A DNA stretch of 64,000 nt from JAKLQR01 sp963753165 (GTDB taxonomy: Bacteria; Nitrospirota; Thermodesulfovibrionia; Thermodesulfovibrionales; SM23-35), in the NCBI GenBank assembly GCA_963753165.1, contig CAVWBP010000017.1:1-64000 (forward strand), in the 5' to 3' direction. Position 1 is the stretch's first letter; every line of letters starts with the position of its first letter. A program made the position numbers and the translations under genes. This document shows, piece after piece, positions 35,747 to 44,049 of the stretch. Under the pieces are notes generated by a model. That model saw nothing but the letters and a program-made list of their open reading frames with translations, did no database searches and was not told the DNA's origin.

Positions 35747-36331
35747 TCATGAACTGTTCCTGGCGCCAAGGGGTATTCCGGAGATACAACTGTATTCAGG
35801 CCCCTGTGGTTTCAGTTCGCTCTTCATGAGTTTTACCATAGTGACTTCTGCTTTTCCGAAATCTTTTGATTTGAATATATCGAGTTCCAGGAGAGTTGCG
35901 ATGACCCCTTTCTGAGAGCGTACCCTGCCAAGCGTGAGGTGAGGGGTGAAGTCTCTGTCTTCTTTCTGATATCCGTGTGCTGTCATGGCATCCTCGATGT
36001 CCTTCTTCAGGCTTTTCATGGTTTGCGAATCTTCTATCCCCGCCCAGATGACTCTGGGATATTTGCGGTTGGGAAAGACCCCTGTTCCATATATTGTAAT
36101 ATAAAAAGGCATGTATGACGATACTGCACTCCTGAGGGAATCCTGAATTTCGGGAAGCGCCGTCTCAGGGGTATTCCCGAGGAATTTGAGCGTGATATGA
36201 ATGTTTGAAGCAGTAACCCACTTAATGTCCCCGCCGCACTTCTTCATGGCGTCAATGACCCCTCCGATCTCGGACTTGACAGAATCAGGGATGTTAATTG
36301 CTATGAAGCACCTCAAAGATTTCACGTTCAT
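35747..36331 (-). CDS. thpR: RNA 2',3'-cyclic phosphodiesterase (2H/LigT family)
   Basis: A 194-residue 2H-phosphoesterase with both His-x-Thr motifs, HITLKFLG (about 46) and HLTLGRV (about 130), separated as in ThpR/LigT. The enzyme opens 2',3'-cyclic phosphates on RNA. The neighbours pgpA and recA are its usual companions in many bacteria; the cinA gene often found there is absent. pgpA ends 9 bases upstream of its start. Confidence 0.87.
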   Translation of the reverse strand: MNVKSLRCFIAINIPDSVKSEIGGVIDAMKKCGGDIKWVTASNIHITLKFLGNTPETALPEIQDSLRSAVSSYMPFYITIYGTGVFPNRKYPRVIWAGIEDSQTMKSLKKDIEDAMTAHGYQKEDRDFTPHLTLGRVRSQKGVIATLLELDIFKSKDFGKAEVTMVKLMKSELKPQGPEYSCISGIPLGARNSS

Positions 36332-36340
36332 ACGGAACCC

Positions 36341-36796
36341 TTAGAAGAAAATCAGTTTCCATATCTGGAGAATGAGATTCGCATAAATGCCTGCGACAAT
36401 ATCGTCTGCCATCACGCCAAGTCCTCCGCTCAACGCAGTCTCGGCCTTTCTGACAGGAAACGGTTTTAGTATATCGAAAACACGGAATAAAAAAAAGGCC
36501 GCAAAGATATACCCTATGCTGAAGGGGAGAAAGAGCACAGCAATAAAAAATCCGCATGCTTCGTCTATGACGATATGCCTGCTGTCTTTCTGGTTCAATG
36601 CTCTTTCGGCGGAGGACGATGCTGCAATGCCAACAGGTATTATAAGAAGAACCGCAAGGACATGAAGAAATATCGATGGTTTCACTGCGACATACACTGC
36701 CAGTGCTGCAAGGGAACCCCATGTTCCCGGAGCAACGGGGAGGTAGCCGACCGGACCGAGGGTTGCAATATGCCTGAAGAGGCTGTTCCTTTTCAA
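36341..36796 (-). CDS. pgpA: Phosphatidylglycerophosphatase A
   Basis: A 151-residue PgpA: GPVGYLPVAPGTWGSLAAL at the N-terminus, the acidic motif IVIDEACGFFIAV, FRVFDILKPFPVRKAE and the final DDIVAGIYANL. There are three or four membrane helices. It makes phosphatidylglycerol by removing phosphate from PG-phosphate in the inner membrane. It precedes thpR and recA. Confidence 0.9.
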   Translation of the reverse strand: MKRNSLFRHIATLGPVGYLPVAPGTWGSLAALAVYVAVKPSIFLHVLAVLLIIPVGIAASSSAERALNQKDSRHIVIDEACGFFIAVLFLPFSIGYIFAAFFLFRVFDILKPFPVRKAETALSGGLGVMADDIVAGIYANLILQIWKLIFF

Positions 36797-36810
36797 AATA
36801 AGTTCCTTGC

Positions 36811-37227
36811 TTACTCCTGTAGTATCTTATACGAATAGTTGATCTTCGCGGTTCCTTCAAGCGTGGCCTTCACCGAGCAGTATTTCGTCATAGAAAGTTC
36901 GACCGCACGTTTTACCGCAGACTCTTCGATCTTTCTCCCCTTCACGATGAACTCAACGGTAATCTCAGTGAATTTCTTCGGATATTCTTCTGCCTTATTT
37001 CCTGAAACATTGATTTCGAGTCCTGTCACGTCCTGTTTTTTCTTGTTCAGGATAGAAATAACATCCATGCCGGAGCACCCTCCTGCAGCGATAAGGAGCA
37101 GTTCCATGGGACGCGGTCCGGTATTTTCGCCCCCAACGGATTTATCCCCATCCATAATCATTGCATGGCCGGATTGCGCATCTCCGACAAACTGCAGTCC
37201 TTTTACATAGGTTACCTTTGCGTTCAT
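36811..37227 (-). CDS. OsmC-family thiol peroxidase-like protein
   Basis: A 138-residue OsmC/Ohr-type domain: MDGDKSVGGENTGPRPMELLLIAAGGCSGMDV with one conserved Cys (about 51), then LEINVSGNKAEEYPKKFTEI and a second Cys in MTKYCSVKATL (about 117). The two cysteines fit the peroxidatic pair of organic-hydroperoxide reductases, though the YhfA-like subgroup is less well defined. It is cytoplasmic and starts a leftward run towards pgpA. Confidence 0.87.
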   Translation of the reverse strand: MNAKVTYVKGLQFVGDAQSGHAMIMDGDKSVGGENTGPRPMELLLIAAGGCSGMDVISILNKKKQDVTGLEINVSGNKAEEYPKKFTEITVEFIVKGRKIEESAVKRAVELSMTKYCSVKATLEGTAKINYSYKILQE

Positions 37228-37354
37228 ATCAGGACCTCCCTGGAAATTTCAGTTACTTTATGCAAGCGGACTCTGTTTGTCAAGAAAATATCGTTTACTA
37301 ACAAGCTGTTTTATCTTGTAAATGAAAGTTATTTTTGAATAAACTATCGTATCT

Positions 37355-37942
37355 ATGGATGCAGTGATTCTGGCAGGCGGAGAAAATACCAGGATGCCGT
37401 TTCTCAAGGGATTTCTTGAGTTTGGAGGAAAACAGATTGTTGCATCGAATGTTGCGCTTCTCAACAGTATTTTCAGGAGGACTTTTATCGTTACGAACGA
37501 CCCCGCACTCTATTTCTCCCTTGACGCACATCTTGTCGGTGATGTCATAAGGGGCAAAGGACCTTTGGGCGGCATATTGTCGGCGCTGGCTGTGCCGGAT
37601 GTGTCGGAAGTGTTCGTAACCGCATGTGATATGCCTTTTATAAATGTTATACTTATACAGTATATGACCGGCAAATGGGACGGAAAAGCGGATGCCCTTA
37701 TCCCCCTGTATGAGGGAAGGTCCCAGCCGCTGTTTGGCATTTATACGAAAAAAATTGTTAGAATTATAGAAGAATATATTACAAATGGAAGGAGGAGTGT
37801 AAGGGAATTTCTTCAGGACATACAGGTAAGATATGTCGGACAGGAAGAAGTAATGGCAATAGACCCTGAAGGAAGGTCATTTGTGAATATAAATACAATG
37901 GAAGATTTAACCAGAGAAGGGGGTAGAGTATGTTTGGGTTAG
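37355..37942 (+). CDS. mobA: MobA-like molybdenum cofactor guanylyltransferase
   Basis: A 195-residue nucleotidyltransferase with the MobA start VILAGGENTRMPFLKGFLEFGGK, IVTNDPALY, DVIRGKGPLGGILSAL and VTACDMPFI, plus a C-terminal YEGRSQPLFGIY. It adds GMP to molybdopterin to make the bis-guanine dinucleotide form, needed by DMSO-reductase-type enzymes. Its end overlaps tatA by 13 bases. The tie to Tat export is sensible because many such enzymes leave by Tat. Confidence 0.87.
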   Translation: MDAVILAGGENTRMPFLKGFLEFGGKQIVASNVALLNSIFRRTFIVTNDPALYFSLDAHLVGDVIRGKGPLGGILSALAVPDVSEVFVTACDMPFINVILIQYMTGKWDGKADALIPLYEGRSQPLFGIYTKKIVRIIEEYITNGRRSVREFLQDIQVRYVGQEEVMAIDPEGRSFVNINTMEDLTREGGRVCLG

Positions 37943-38139
37943 GAACGCAGGAACTTTTTATCATAATGATAATAGTCGTTGTCCTTTTCGGGGCGACACG
38001 GCTCCCGCAGATCGGGAGCGGAATAGGAAAGGCGATTTCGAATTTCAAGAAGGGTGTGCGTGAAGAAGGAGAAATCGATGTAACGCCTGAGAAAGAGACA
38101 AAGGAAAAGAAAAAAGAAGCAGACAAAGAAGGTGAGTAG
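37930..38139 (+). CDS. tatA: Sec-independent translocase subunit TatA
   Basis: A 69-residue TatA/E: N-terminal membrane helix (LGTQELFIIMIIVVVLFG), hinge and FGATRLPQIGSGIGKAISNFKKGV amphipathic helix, then a charged tail. It forms the pore-like part of the twin-arginine translocase. tatB and tatC are not in the window. The Tat substrate at 11081 is one likely client. The alr start overlaps its last codons. Confidence 0.92.
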   Translation: MFGLGTQELFIIMIIVVVLFGATRLPQIGSGIGKAISNFKKGVREEGEIDVTPEKETKEKKKEADKEGE

Positions 38140-39244
38140 AGGTGCTATTGCAGAGATAAGCCTTTCTGCGATAGCACATAATTTCCGTACCGTCAAAAGG
38201 ATAGTGAAAGACAGACCGGTCATCGCAGTCGTCAAGGCTGATGCGTACGGTCATGGAGCAGTTGAAGTTTCTGCAAGGCTTCTGAAGGAAGGGGCTGACT
38301 ACCTTGCAGTCGCATATCTCGGCGAAGCCGTCCAGTTGAGAGGGGCCGGCATTCAGGCCCCGATACTCCTGCTTTTCGACAGACCTCATCTCGACGAATA
38401 CATTCATTTCAGACTTACACCCGTTGTTCATTCATCCGCCGGTGCACGCGAACTTTCAGAAGAAGCAAAGAAAAAAGATGTTCTCATAAAAATACATGTC
38501 AAGATAGATACCGGCATGGGCCGGCTGGGTTTGAACAGCGTTCACGCCGTGGATGATCTGATCGCCATATCGGAACTCCCAGACCTGCAGATTGAAGCGT
38601 TGCTCAGCCATTTCTCCGAAGCTGATCTTGCCGACAGGTCTTTTGCGGAAGAACAGCTTGCAAGGTTTAATGCGATCCGGCAGGCCATTGCGGAGAAACT
38701 GAAGCAAAAGGTTTTCTCCCATATCGCGAACAGCGCTGCTGTCCTTAGCTTTGCAGACGCCCACCTCGATGCTGTCCGTCCGGGCATTATGCTTTACGGA
38801 TATTCACCGTTCATTCATCAGATTTCTGATTTTCAGTTGTTGCCGGCAATGACGGTAAAAACCAGAATCCTCTCGCTGAGAATTGTCCCCGCCGGAACAC
38901 CGATCAGCTATGGCAGGACATTCATTACAAAAAGACCGAGCAGGATAGGGGTGCTTCCTCTGGGGTATGCAGACGGATATTCCAGGCTTTTTTCGAACAA
39001 TGCAGAGGTCCTTGTGAAAGGAAGACGGGCGCCTGTGGCAGGAAGGGTCTGTATGGACACTACAATGATCGATCTGACAGAAATTGATGAGGCAGATGAG
39101 AACGATGAGGTAATTATGCTTGGAAGGCAGGCCAATGAAAGAGTGACTGCCGACGAACTTGCGCAAAAAGCTGGTACAATCTCTTATGATATACTAACTT
39201 CTTTGGGAAACAGGGCACAACGCATATATGTTGAAAATTATTGA
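38132..39244 (+). CDS. alr: Alanine racemase
   Basis: A 370-residue PLP enzyme making D-alanine for peptidoglycan. The PLP lysine is in AVVKADAYGHGAVE (about 31-44); other motifs are KIDTGMGRLGL, HIANSAAVL, RPGIMLYGYSP, ISYGRTFITKRPSRIGVLPLGYADGYSR and GRVCMDTTMIDLT. The start is a GTG that overlaps tatA by 8 bases. Its 3' end overlaps the mlaE start by 17 bases. Confidence 0.94.
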   Translation: MSRGAIAEISLSAIAHNFRTVKRIVKDRPVIAVVKADAYGHGAVEVSARLLKEGADYLAVAYLGEAVQLRGAGIQAPILLLFDRPHLDEYIHFRLTPVVHSSAGARELSEEAKKKDVLIKIHVKIDTGMGRLGLNSVHAVDDLIAISELPDLQIEALLSHFSEADLADRSFAEEQLARFNAIRQAIAEKLKQKVFSHIANSAAVLSFADAHLDAVRPGIMLYGYSPFIHQISDFQLLPAMTVKTRILSLRIVPAGTPISYGRTFITKRPSRIGVLPLGYADGYSRLFSNNAEVLVKGRRAPVAGRVCMDTTMIDLTEIDEADENDEVIMLGRQANERVTADELAQKAGTISYDILTSLGNRAQRIYVENY

Positions 39245-40001
39245 GCTGCTCGGAAAATTAATCATACGGTTTGCAGAGGGTCTCGGCCAGATCCTCATCC
39301 TCCTTATGCTGGCATTCAAAGAGATCCTGCGTCCTCCTTTCGAAATCCGGAATACCTTCAAACAGATGCTCGAAATAGGGGTGCGTTCGCTCCCTGTTGT
39401 CCTGGTAACCGCGATTTTTACCGGGATGGTCTTTGCGCTTCAGACGTATACAGGTTTTAAAAGGTTTGGGGCAGAGGCTGTGGTAGGGACTGTGGTCGCC
39501 CTGTCAATGACCAGGGAACTGGGACCGGTCCTTACAGGACTTATTGTCGCGGGAAGGGCCGGCGCTGCCATGGCGGCCGAATTGGGGACAATGAGGGTCA
39601 CGGAACAGATTGACGCACTTGAGACACTCGCAACGAACCCGGTAAAATATCTGGTAGTGCCGAGACTAATCGCAGGAGCGTTGATGCTTCCCGCGCTCGC
39701 ACTAGTCGCAGACCTTATCGGAATCATCGGCGGTTACTTCATAACCGTCGGACTCTTCGATACAAGCTCAGTCGTTTACTGGAAGAGAACATGGAACTAT
39801 CTCGAAATGAGCGATATCTATAATGGCCTTATCAAGGCGGCATTTTTCGGCGCGAGCATCTCACTCGTGAGCTGCTATAAAGGGTTCTATACAAGAGGCG
39901 GAGCAGAAGGCGTCGGAAAGGCAACGACCGGCGCTGTGGTAATCTCTTCAATGACCATACTTATATCAGACTATTTTCTTTCAGTGTGGCTTTTTCAATG
40001 A
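39228..40001 (+). CDS. mlaE: MlaE-family phospholipid ABC transporter permease (locus 2)
   Basis: A 257-residue MlaE-type permease: N-terminal amphipathic helix, then SLPVVLVTAIFTGMVFALQTY, VALSMTRELGPVLTGLIVAGRAGAAMAAELGTMRVTEQIDAL, TNPVKYLVVPRLIAG and the C-terminal GGAEGVGKATTGAVV. It starts inside alr and overlaps mlaF (ATGA). Unlike locus 1, no STAS gene is adjacent. Confidence 0.92.
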   Translation: MLKIIELLGKLIIRFAEGLGQILILLMLAFKEILRPPFEIRNTFKQMLEIGVRSLPVVLVTAIFTGMVFALQTYTGFKRFGAEAVVGTVVALSMTRELGPVLTGLIVAGRAGAAMAAELGTMRVTEQIDALETLATNPVKYLVVPRLIAGALMLPALALVADLIGIIGGYFITVGLFDTSSVVYWKRTWNYLEMSDIYNGLIKAAFFGASISLVSCYKGFYTRGGAEGVGKATTGAVVISSMTILISDYFLSVWLFQ

Positions 40002-40777
40002 TAGAGATAATCAATCTCCATAAGTCTTTCGGGAGCAAACAAGTGCTTCATGGCGTGAACCTCAAGGTAGATAAAGGGGAGAGTATGGTAGTTATCGGCG
40101 GAAGCGGGTCGGGCAAGAGTGTCCTTTTGAAGCATATAATCGGTATACTAAAACCGGACGAAGGAAAGGTGCTCATTGACGGTACTGATATCGCGTCGCT
40201 CCCCGAAAATCAACTGAATGAATTAAGGAGAAAATTTGGCATGCTTTTCCAGATGGCTGCCCTTTTCGATTCCATGTCGGTATGGGAAAATGTCGGGTTT
40301 GCTCTTACGAGACATACGAATATCCCTAAAAAAGACATAAAATCTGTTGCGATAGAAAAGCTGAAGCTCGTGGGGCTTGTCGGGGTCGAAGACCTCATGC
40401 CGTCAGAACTCTCCGGAGGGATGAAAAAAAGGGTGGGGCTGGCCCGTGCAATAGCCTATGAACCTGAGATACTCCTCTATGATGAACCGACTACAGGACT
40501 GGATCCGATACTCGCTGACGCCATCAATGATCTCCTGGTTGAAATGAAACAGAAGATGTCGATTACCTCTGTGGCCATAACCCACGACATGAGCAGTGCG
40601 TATAGGATAGCCGACAAAATCGCAATGCTTTATAAGGGAGAAATTATCGATACCGGGACGCCGGAAGAAATAAAAAACACACAAAACCCTATCGTGAAGC
40701 AATTTATCACCGGTAGTTCTGTGGGACCAATAAAAATAGAAGGAGTGCAATATGAGAGGAATATCGACAGAACTTAA
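39998..40777 (+). CDS. mlaF: MlaF-family phospholipid ABC transporter ATPase (locus 2)
   Basis: A 259-residue ATPase from the ATG at 39998 (overlapping the mlaE stop). Walker A GGSGSGKSVLLKHIIG, Q loop MLFQMAALFDSMSV, signature LSGGMKKRVGLARAIA, Walker B EILLYDEPTTGLDP and H loop AITHDMSSA are intact. It powers lipid transport with MlaE. The long C-terminus (about 225-259) is typical of MlaF, where it contacts the neighbouring subunit. mlaD overlaps its end by 26 bases. Confidence 0.94.
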   Translation: MIEIINLHKSFGSKQVLHGVNLKVDKGESMVVIGGSGSGKSVLLKHIIGILKPDEGKVLIDGTDIASLPENQLNELRRKFGMLFQMAALFDSMSVWENVGFALTRHTNIPKKDIKSVAIEKLKLVGLVGVEDLMPSELSGGMKKRVGLARAIAYEPEILLYDEPTTGLDPILADAINDLLVEMKQKMSITSVAITHDMSSAYRIADKIAMLYKGEIIDTGTPEEIKNTQNPIVKQFITGSSVGPIKIEGVQYERNIDRT

Positions 40778-42239
40778 GGTCGGTTTCTTTGCCATTGTCG
40801 TCATCGCGGTATTATCCTATATGACCTTCATGATTAGCGGCATCGACTGGATGAAGAAAGAAGGATATACCGTCTACATCTACTTTAAAAACGTTGCCGG
40901 ACTCGATGAAAAGACAAAGGTGAAGATTGCCGGGGTAAACGCCGGGGTAATAGAAACGATAGAACTCAAGGAAGGTCGTGCAAAGCTCACAGTGCGGATC
41001 AATAAGGATGTGGCTCTTTACAGCGATTCGAGTGCGTCGATAAAGGCTGCGGGTCTTCTCGGAGACAAGTACCTCGAGATCAAAACCGGAAAGACAATGC
41101 CTCTCGTGACAGACGGTGCAACCCTTGACAATGTTTTCGAGATCGTTGATATTGATGATCTTGCACGGAACCTCACCGCAGTTTCCGAGAATATCAATAT
41201 CCTTGCCCAATCGCTCAACCAGACGTTCGGGACTGAGGAATCAAAAGAAGCGATGAGGGAATCCATACAGAATCTCAGGCATATTACCGCGGGCCTGAGG
41301 GAAACTATTGCCGTGAATGACCGGAAACTGAGGACCACCCTCGACAACATCAACAATCTTGCCTCCACAATCAACGAACTTGTCGAAACGAATAAGGAGA
41401 ATGTAACTGCCGCAGCAAGCAATATCAGGGATTTCTCGCAGACATTGAAGCAGGACGCGCCTCTTATGGTCGAGAATCTGAATAAAGCCGCACAGGAACT
41501 AAGAGGAATGGTGGAAGAAAACAGGCCGACTATCAAGAGCGCGACGGATTCAATAGATCAGATCGCCAGGAAAGTGGAACGAGGCGAGGGAACACTTGGA
41601 AAACTCATCAAGGACGAGAGTCTTTACGATTCAGTGCAGAAAGCTGCGTCAGGGATCGAAAAGACCTTGTCTGCGGTTGAACGGTTCAGGACCTTCCTTA
41701 CCTTCCAGACTGAATACCTTACAGAGCCTGCTGATTCAAAAGGGTACTTTTATCTGACCCTTCAGCCGAAACCCGATAAATACTACATCCTTGGAATTGT
41801 GAATGACCCGGTAGCAAAAGTGAAGACCAAAAAAGTCATCAAGGAAACACCGGAAGGCAGGACTGTTACCAAGACAGAAACTATCGAAAAAGAGGTTGAA
41901 TTCACCGCGCAGTTTGCGAAAAGGTTTGATGATCTCGCATTGCGGATAGGACTCACAGAAAATACCTTTGGCGTCGGCGCGGATTACTTCTTCCTGAACG
42001 ACAAGGGCAGGATTACCGCTGATGCCTGGGACTTTTCGAATGATGAAGAAGGCGCCAAGAACCCCCATATGAAAGTTGGGGTTGATTATTATGTTTTCAA
42101 AAACCTGTTCCTGTCTGCCGGGGCTGACAATATCCTGAACAGCAGGTGGAGAGGCGCATATGCAGGGGCAGGGATGCGGTTCGAGGACGAAGATATCAAA
42201 TATCTTTTCGGCACATTGCCAAGCATCTCAACAAAGTAA
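40752..42239 (+). CDS. mlaD: MlaD-family MCE protein with long C-terminal beta-rich domain (locus 2)
   Basis: A 495-residue protein, much longer than E. coli MlaD (183). It has a membrane helix (about 9-29), an MCE domain (about 37-115: YTVYIYFKNVAGLDEKTKVKIAGVNAGVI ... GDKYLEI), a long helical region (about 135-310) and then about 185 residues of alternating hydrophobic strands (GYFYLTLQP, YYILGIVND, LALRIGLTENTFGVGADYFF, KVGVDYYVFKNLFLSAGADNI, GAYAGAGMRF) that look like an outer-membrane beta-barrel. Such a protein could span the periplasm from inner to outer membrane. A fused-barrel MlaD has, as I recall, been described in Veillonella. The barrel assignment is by strand pattern only. Confidence 0.85.
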   Translation: MRGISTELKVGFFAIVVIAVLSYMTFMISGIDWMKKEGYTVYIYFKNVAGLDEKTKVKIAGVNAGVIETIELKEGRAKLTVRINKDVALYSDSSASIKAAGLLGDKYLEIKTGKTMPLVTDGATLDNVFEIVDIDDLARNLTAVSENINILAQSLNQTFGTEESKEAMRESIQNLRHITAGLRETIAVNDRKLRTTLDNINNLASTINELVETNKENVTAAASNIRDFSQTLKQDAPLMVENLNKAAQELRGMVEENRPTIKSATDSIDQIARKVERGEGTLGKLIKDESLYDSVQKAASGIEKTLSAVERFRTFLTFQTEYLTEPADSKGYFYLTLQPKPDKYYILGIVNDPVAKVKTKKVIKETPEGRTVTKTETIEKEVEFTAQFAKRFDDLALRIGLTENTFGVGADYFFLNDKGRITADAWDFSNDEEGAKNPHMKVGVDYYVFKNLFLSAGADNILNSRWRGAYAGAGMRFEDEDIKYLFGTLPSISTK

Positions 42240-42296
42240 TGTGCATGGAGAACGTTTCATACGCATCATCCATAGAGAATGAAAGGAGGTGAAAAG

Positions 42297-42689
42297 ATGA
42301 GAATGCCCTTCATGAAGCAGATATCCTGGTATCTTGTTATGGCAATGTTCATCATAGGTATTGCCCCAAAGGTTGACGCAGGATTTGCGCCATCTGAGAT
42401 TATCGCACTTTCGCAGATGGAGAGAACCGCGGACCTGCAGAAAATTCAGAATATCCTCGAAGCGAAGGCTGTGAAAGAAAGACTATCACAGTTAGGCTTT
42501 ACCCGTGATGAAATCCAGCAAAGATTTTCTCAACTCAGTGACCAGCAGATTCATCAGATTGCGCTCCAGCTGGATGACCTGAAAGTTGGTCAGGATGGCC
42601 TCGGTGTAGTCATTGCACTGCTCGTCATCGCGATACTTATTGTTGTGCTTCTTAAATTAACCGGCCATAAAGTTATTGTTACAAAATAA
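42297..42689 (+). CDS. PA2779-family small membrane protein
   Basis: A 130-residue protein from the ATG at 42297, preceded by AAAGGAGGTG. It has a signal or membrane helix (about 8-30), a charged middle with APSEIIALSQMERTADLQKIQNILEAK and AVKERLSQLGFTRDEIQQRFSQLSDQQIHQIA, and a C-terminal membrane helix (VVIALLVIAILIVVLLKLTG). This matches the PA2779 family, whose genes are paired with PA2778-type peptidases, as here. The function is unknown. The conserved Leu/Gln repeats suggest a protein-binding helix pair. Confidence 0.8.
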   Translation: MRMPFMKQISWYLVMAMFIIGIAPKVDAGFAPSEIIALSQMERTADLQKIQNILEAKAVKERLSQLGFTRDEIQQRFSQLSDQQIHQIALQLDDLKVGQDGLGVVIALLVIAILIVVLLKLTGHKVIVTK

Positions 42690-42711
42690 GAACAGAGACA
42701 CGGAGAATGCG

Positions 42712-43278
42712 GTGAAGGGAAGTAGAACTTTCTCCATGCGCCGCATTCTCCTCCTTTATTTGCTAATAATGGCCGTTCCTCTCTTGATTGCTTCCTGCAA
42801 AACACTCGGAATGAAATCTCCTCCAACAGATGCAAGGATAATCGGGAACGTTCCGTTCCATCAGCAGGAAACTTATCAATGCGGACCTTCTGCGCTTGCA
42901 AGTGTCTTAAACTACTGGAACATCCCGGTGACGCCGGAGCAAATAGCAGAGGATATATTCAGCAAATCAGCGCGGGGAACACTAAACCTGGACATGATTC
43001 TTTACGCGCAGGGAAAAGGTTTATATGCAGAGCAATACAGGGGAAGCGTTGAAAGCCTTAAGACCGATATAGATGCCGGGTTCCCTCTGATTGTGATGGT
43101 TGATTACGGCTTTTCCCTCTACCGGCAGAACCATTTTATGGTTGTTGTGGGATATTCGGATCAGGGTATCATCGCCCATACGGGAAGGGAGAAAGAAGAA
43201 GGAATACTCTGGTATGATTTTCTCAGAACATGGGAAAAGACCGGTTACTGGACGCTTCTTATAAAGAAGAGTGAATAG
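42712..43278 (+). CDS. PA2778-family C39-like cysteine peptidase lipoprotein
   Basis: A 188-residue protein if it starts at the GTG at 42712 (GGAG 6 bases upstream); the ATG at 42736 is the alternative. Lipobox LLIASC is followed by a C39-type papain-fold domain: VPFHQQETYQCGPSALASVLNYW with catalytic Cys, then NHFMVVVGYSDQG with catalytic His and a downstream Asp (ILWYDF). PA2778 proteins are always near PA2779 proteins. The peptidase may cut or bind its small partner; the substrate is not known. Confidence 0.8.
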   Translation: MKGSRTFSMRRILLLYLLIMAVPLLIASCKTLGMKSPPTDARIIGNVPFHQQETYQCGPSALASVLNYWNIPVTPEQIAEDIFSKSARGTLNLDMILYAQGKGLYAEQYRGSVESLKTDIDAGFPLIVMVDYGFSLYRQNHFMVVVGYSDQGIIAHTGREKEEGILWYDFLRTWEKTGYWTLLIKKSE

Positions 43279-43491
43279 TAAGTAGTGATCGTTTGTTCAT
43301 CAATTAAGGGTAAAATAACCTCTCATTCCCCGACCCCCGATCGGAGTCGAGGGCAGGCTTGATCGTTCTACGACTCATAGGGGGAATCAATTTATTTATT
43401 ATGTTCTGGATTGACCGGTCAATCCGGACAATGACAAAAAACTTTGTTAGTCCAATGAGAATTCTTATCGAAACAGGAGAAATAAGACCAG
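43279..43491. repeat. Palindromic repeat region
   Basis: About 210 bases with no credible gene. It contains CATTCCCCGACCCCCGATCGG ... ATAGGGGGAATC-type inverted sequence (about 43323-43388) and a perfect 18-base palindrome GGATTGACCGGTCAATCC at 43408-43425. It ends with AGGAG, the likely ribosome site of the next gene. Confidence 0.6.
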
Positions 43492-43968
43492 TTGAATGCA
43501 GCAATAAAACATATACTCTCTGTCAGTTTCGTAATATTCATCATGTCCTCATGTGCGTTCCCGCGGATAGTTATTCTTGATGATCCCCTGAGCCCTGAGG
43601 AGCATATAAATCTCGGTGTTGCGTACGAAAAACAGGGTGATCTGGACAATGCACTGAAAGAATACGAAAAGGCTTCCGAGAAAATTTCTTTTGCGTATCT
43701 CTACATGGGAAACATATACCTTCAGAAGAACGATTATGGACATGCTGGATCAAGTTACAAAAAGGCGATCAAAAAAGATCCTCAGAATGCCGACGCCCGG
43801 AACAACCTTGCCTGGCTCTATTATTTGACCAAAGAGAATCTTGACGAGGCCGAAAACCTGGCTCTCGAAGCTATTGCATTGAATCCTGCAAAAAAGGATG
43901 TATATCAGGACACGCTGGATAAGATCAGGGAAATGAAATCCAGGGACAGTCCCCGGATTTTACAATAA
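43492..43968 (+). CDS. TPR-repeat lipoprotein
   Basis: A 158-residue lipoprotein from a TTG with AGGAG about 11 bases upstream. Lipobox FIMSSC (Cys about 21), then about three TPR units: HINLGVAYEKQGDLDNALKEYEKA, SFAYLYMGNIYLQKNDYGHAGSSYKKAIK and DARNNLAWLYYLTKENLDEAENLALEAI. It follows the PA2779/PA2778 pair on the same strand, and TPR proteins commonly accompany that pair, so the three may work together. The partner is unknown. Confidence 0.8.
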   Translation: MNAAIKHILSVSFVIFIMSSCAFPRIVILDDPLSPEEHINLGVAYEKQGDLDNALKEYEKASEKISFAYLYMGNIYLQKNDYGHAGSSYKKAIKKDPQNADARNNLAWLYYLTKENLDEAENLALEAIALNPAKKDVYQDTLDKIREMKSRDSPRILQ

Positions 43969-44020
43969 AGAATAGCTCCTTATAAGCGGGTGTATCCTGC
44001 CATTCCCTTTTATTTTCTGC

Positions 44021-44049
44021 TTGTAAAAAGGAGTTCAAAAGTATATACT
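44021..44049 (+). promoter_or_regulatory. Sigma-70-type promoter for vapBC
   Basis: TTGTAA at 44021-44026, 17-base spacer, TATACT at 44044-44049; the ATG of vapB is at 44079. Confidence 0.6.

Noticed and set aside
43359..43580. A 73-codon frame before the TPR lipoprotein gene.
   Set aside because: It begins in palindromic repeat sequence and overlaps the signal peptide of the TPR lipoprotein in another frame.
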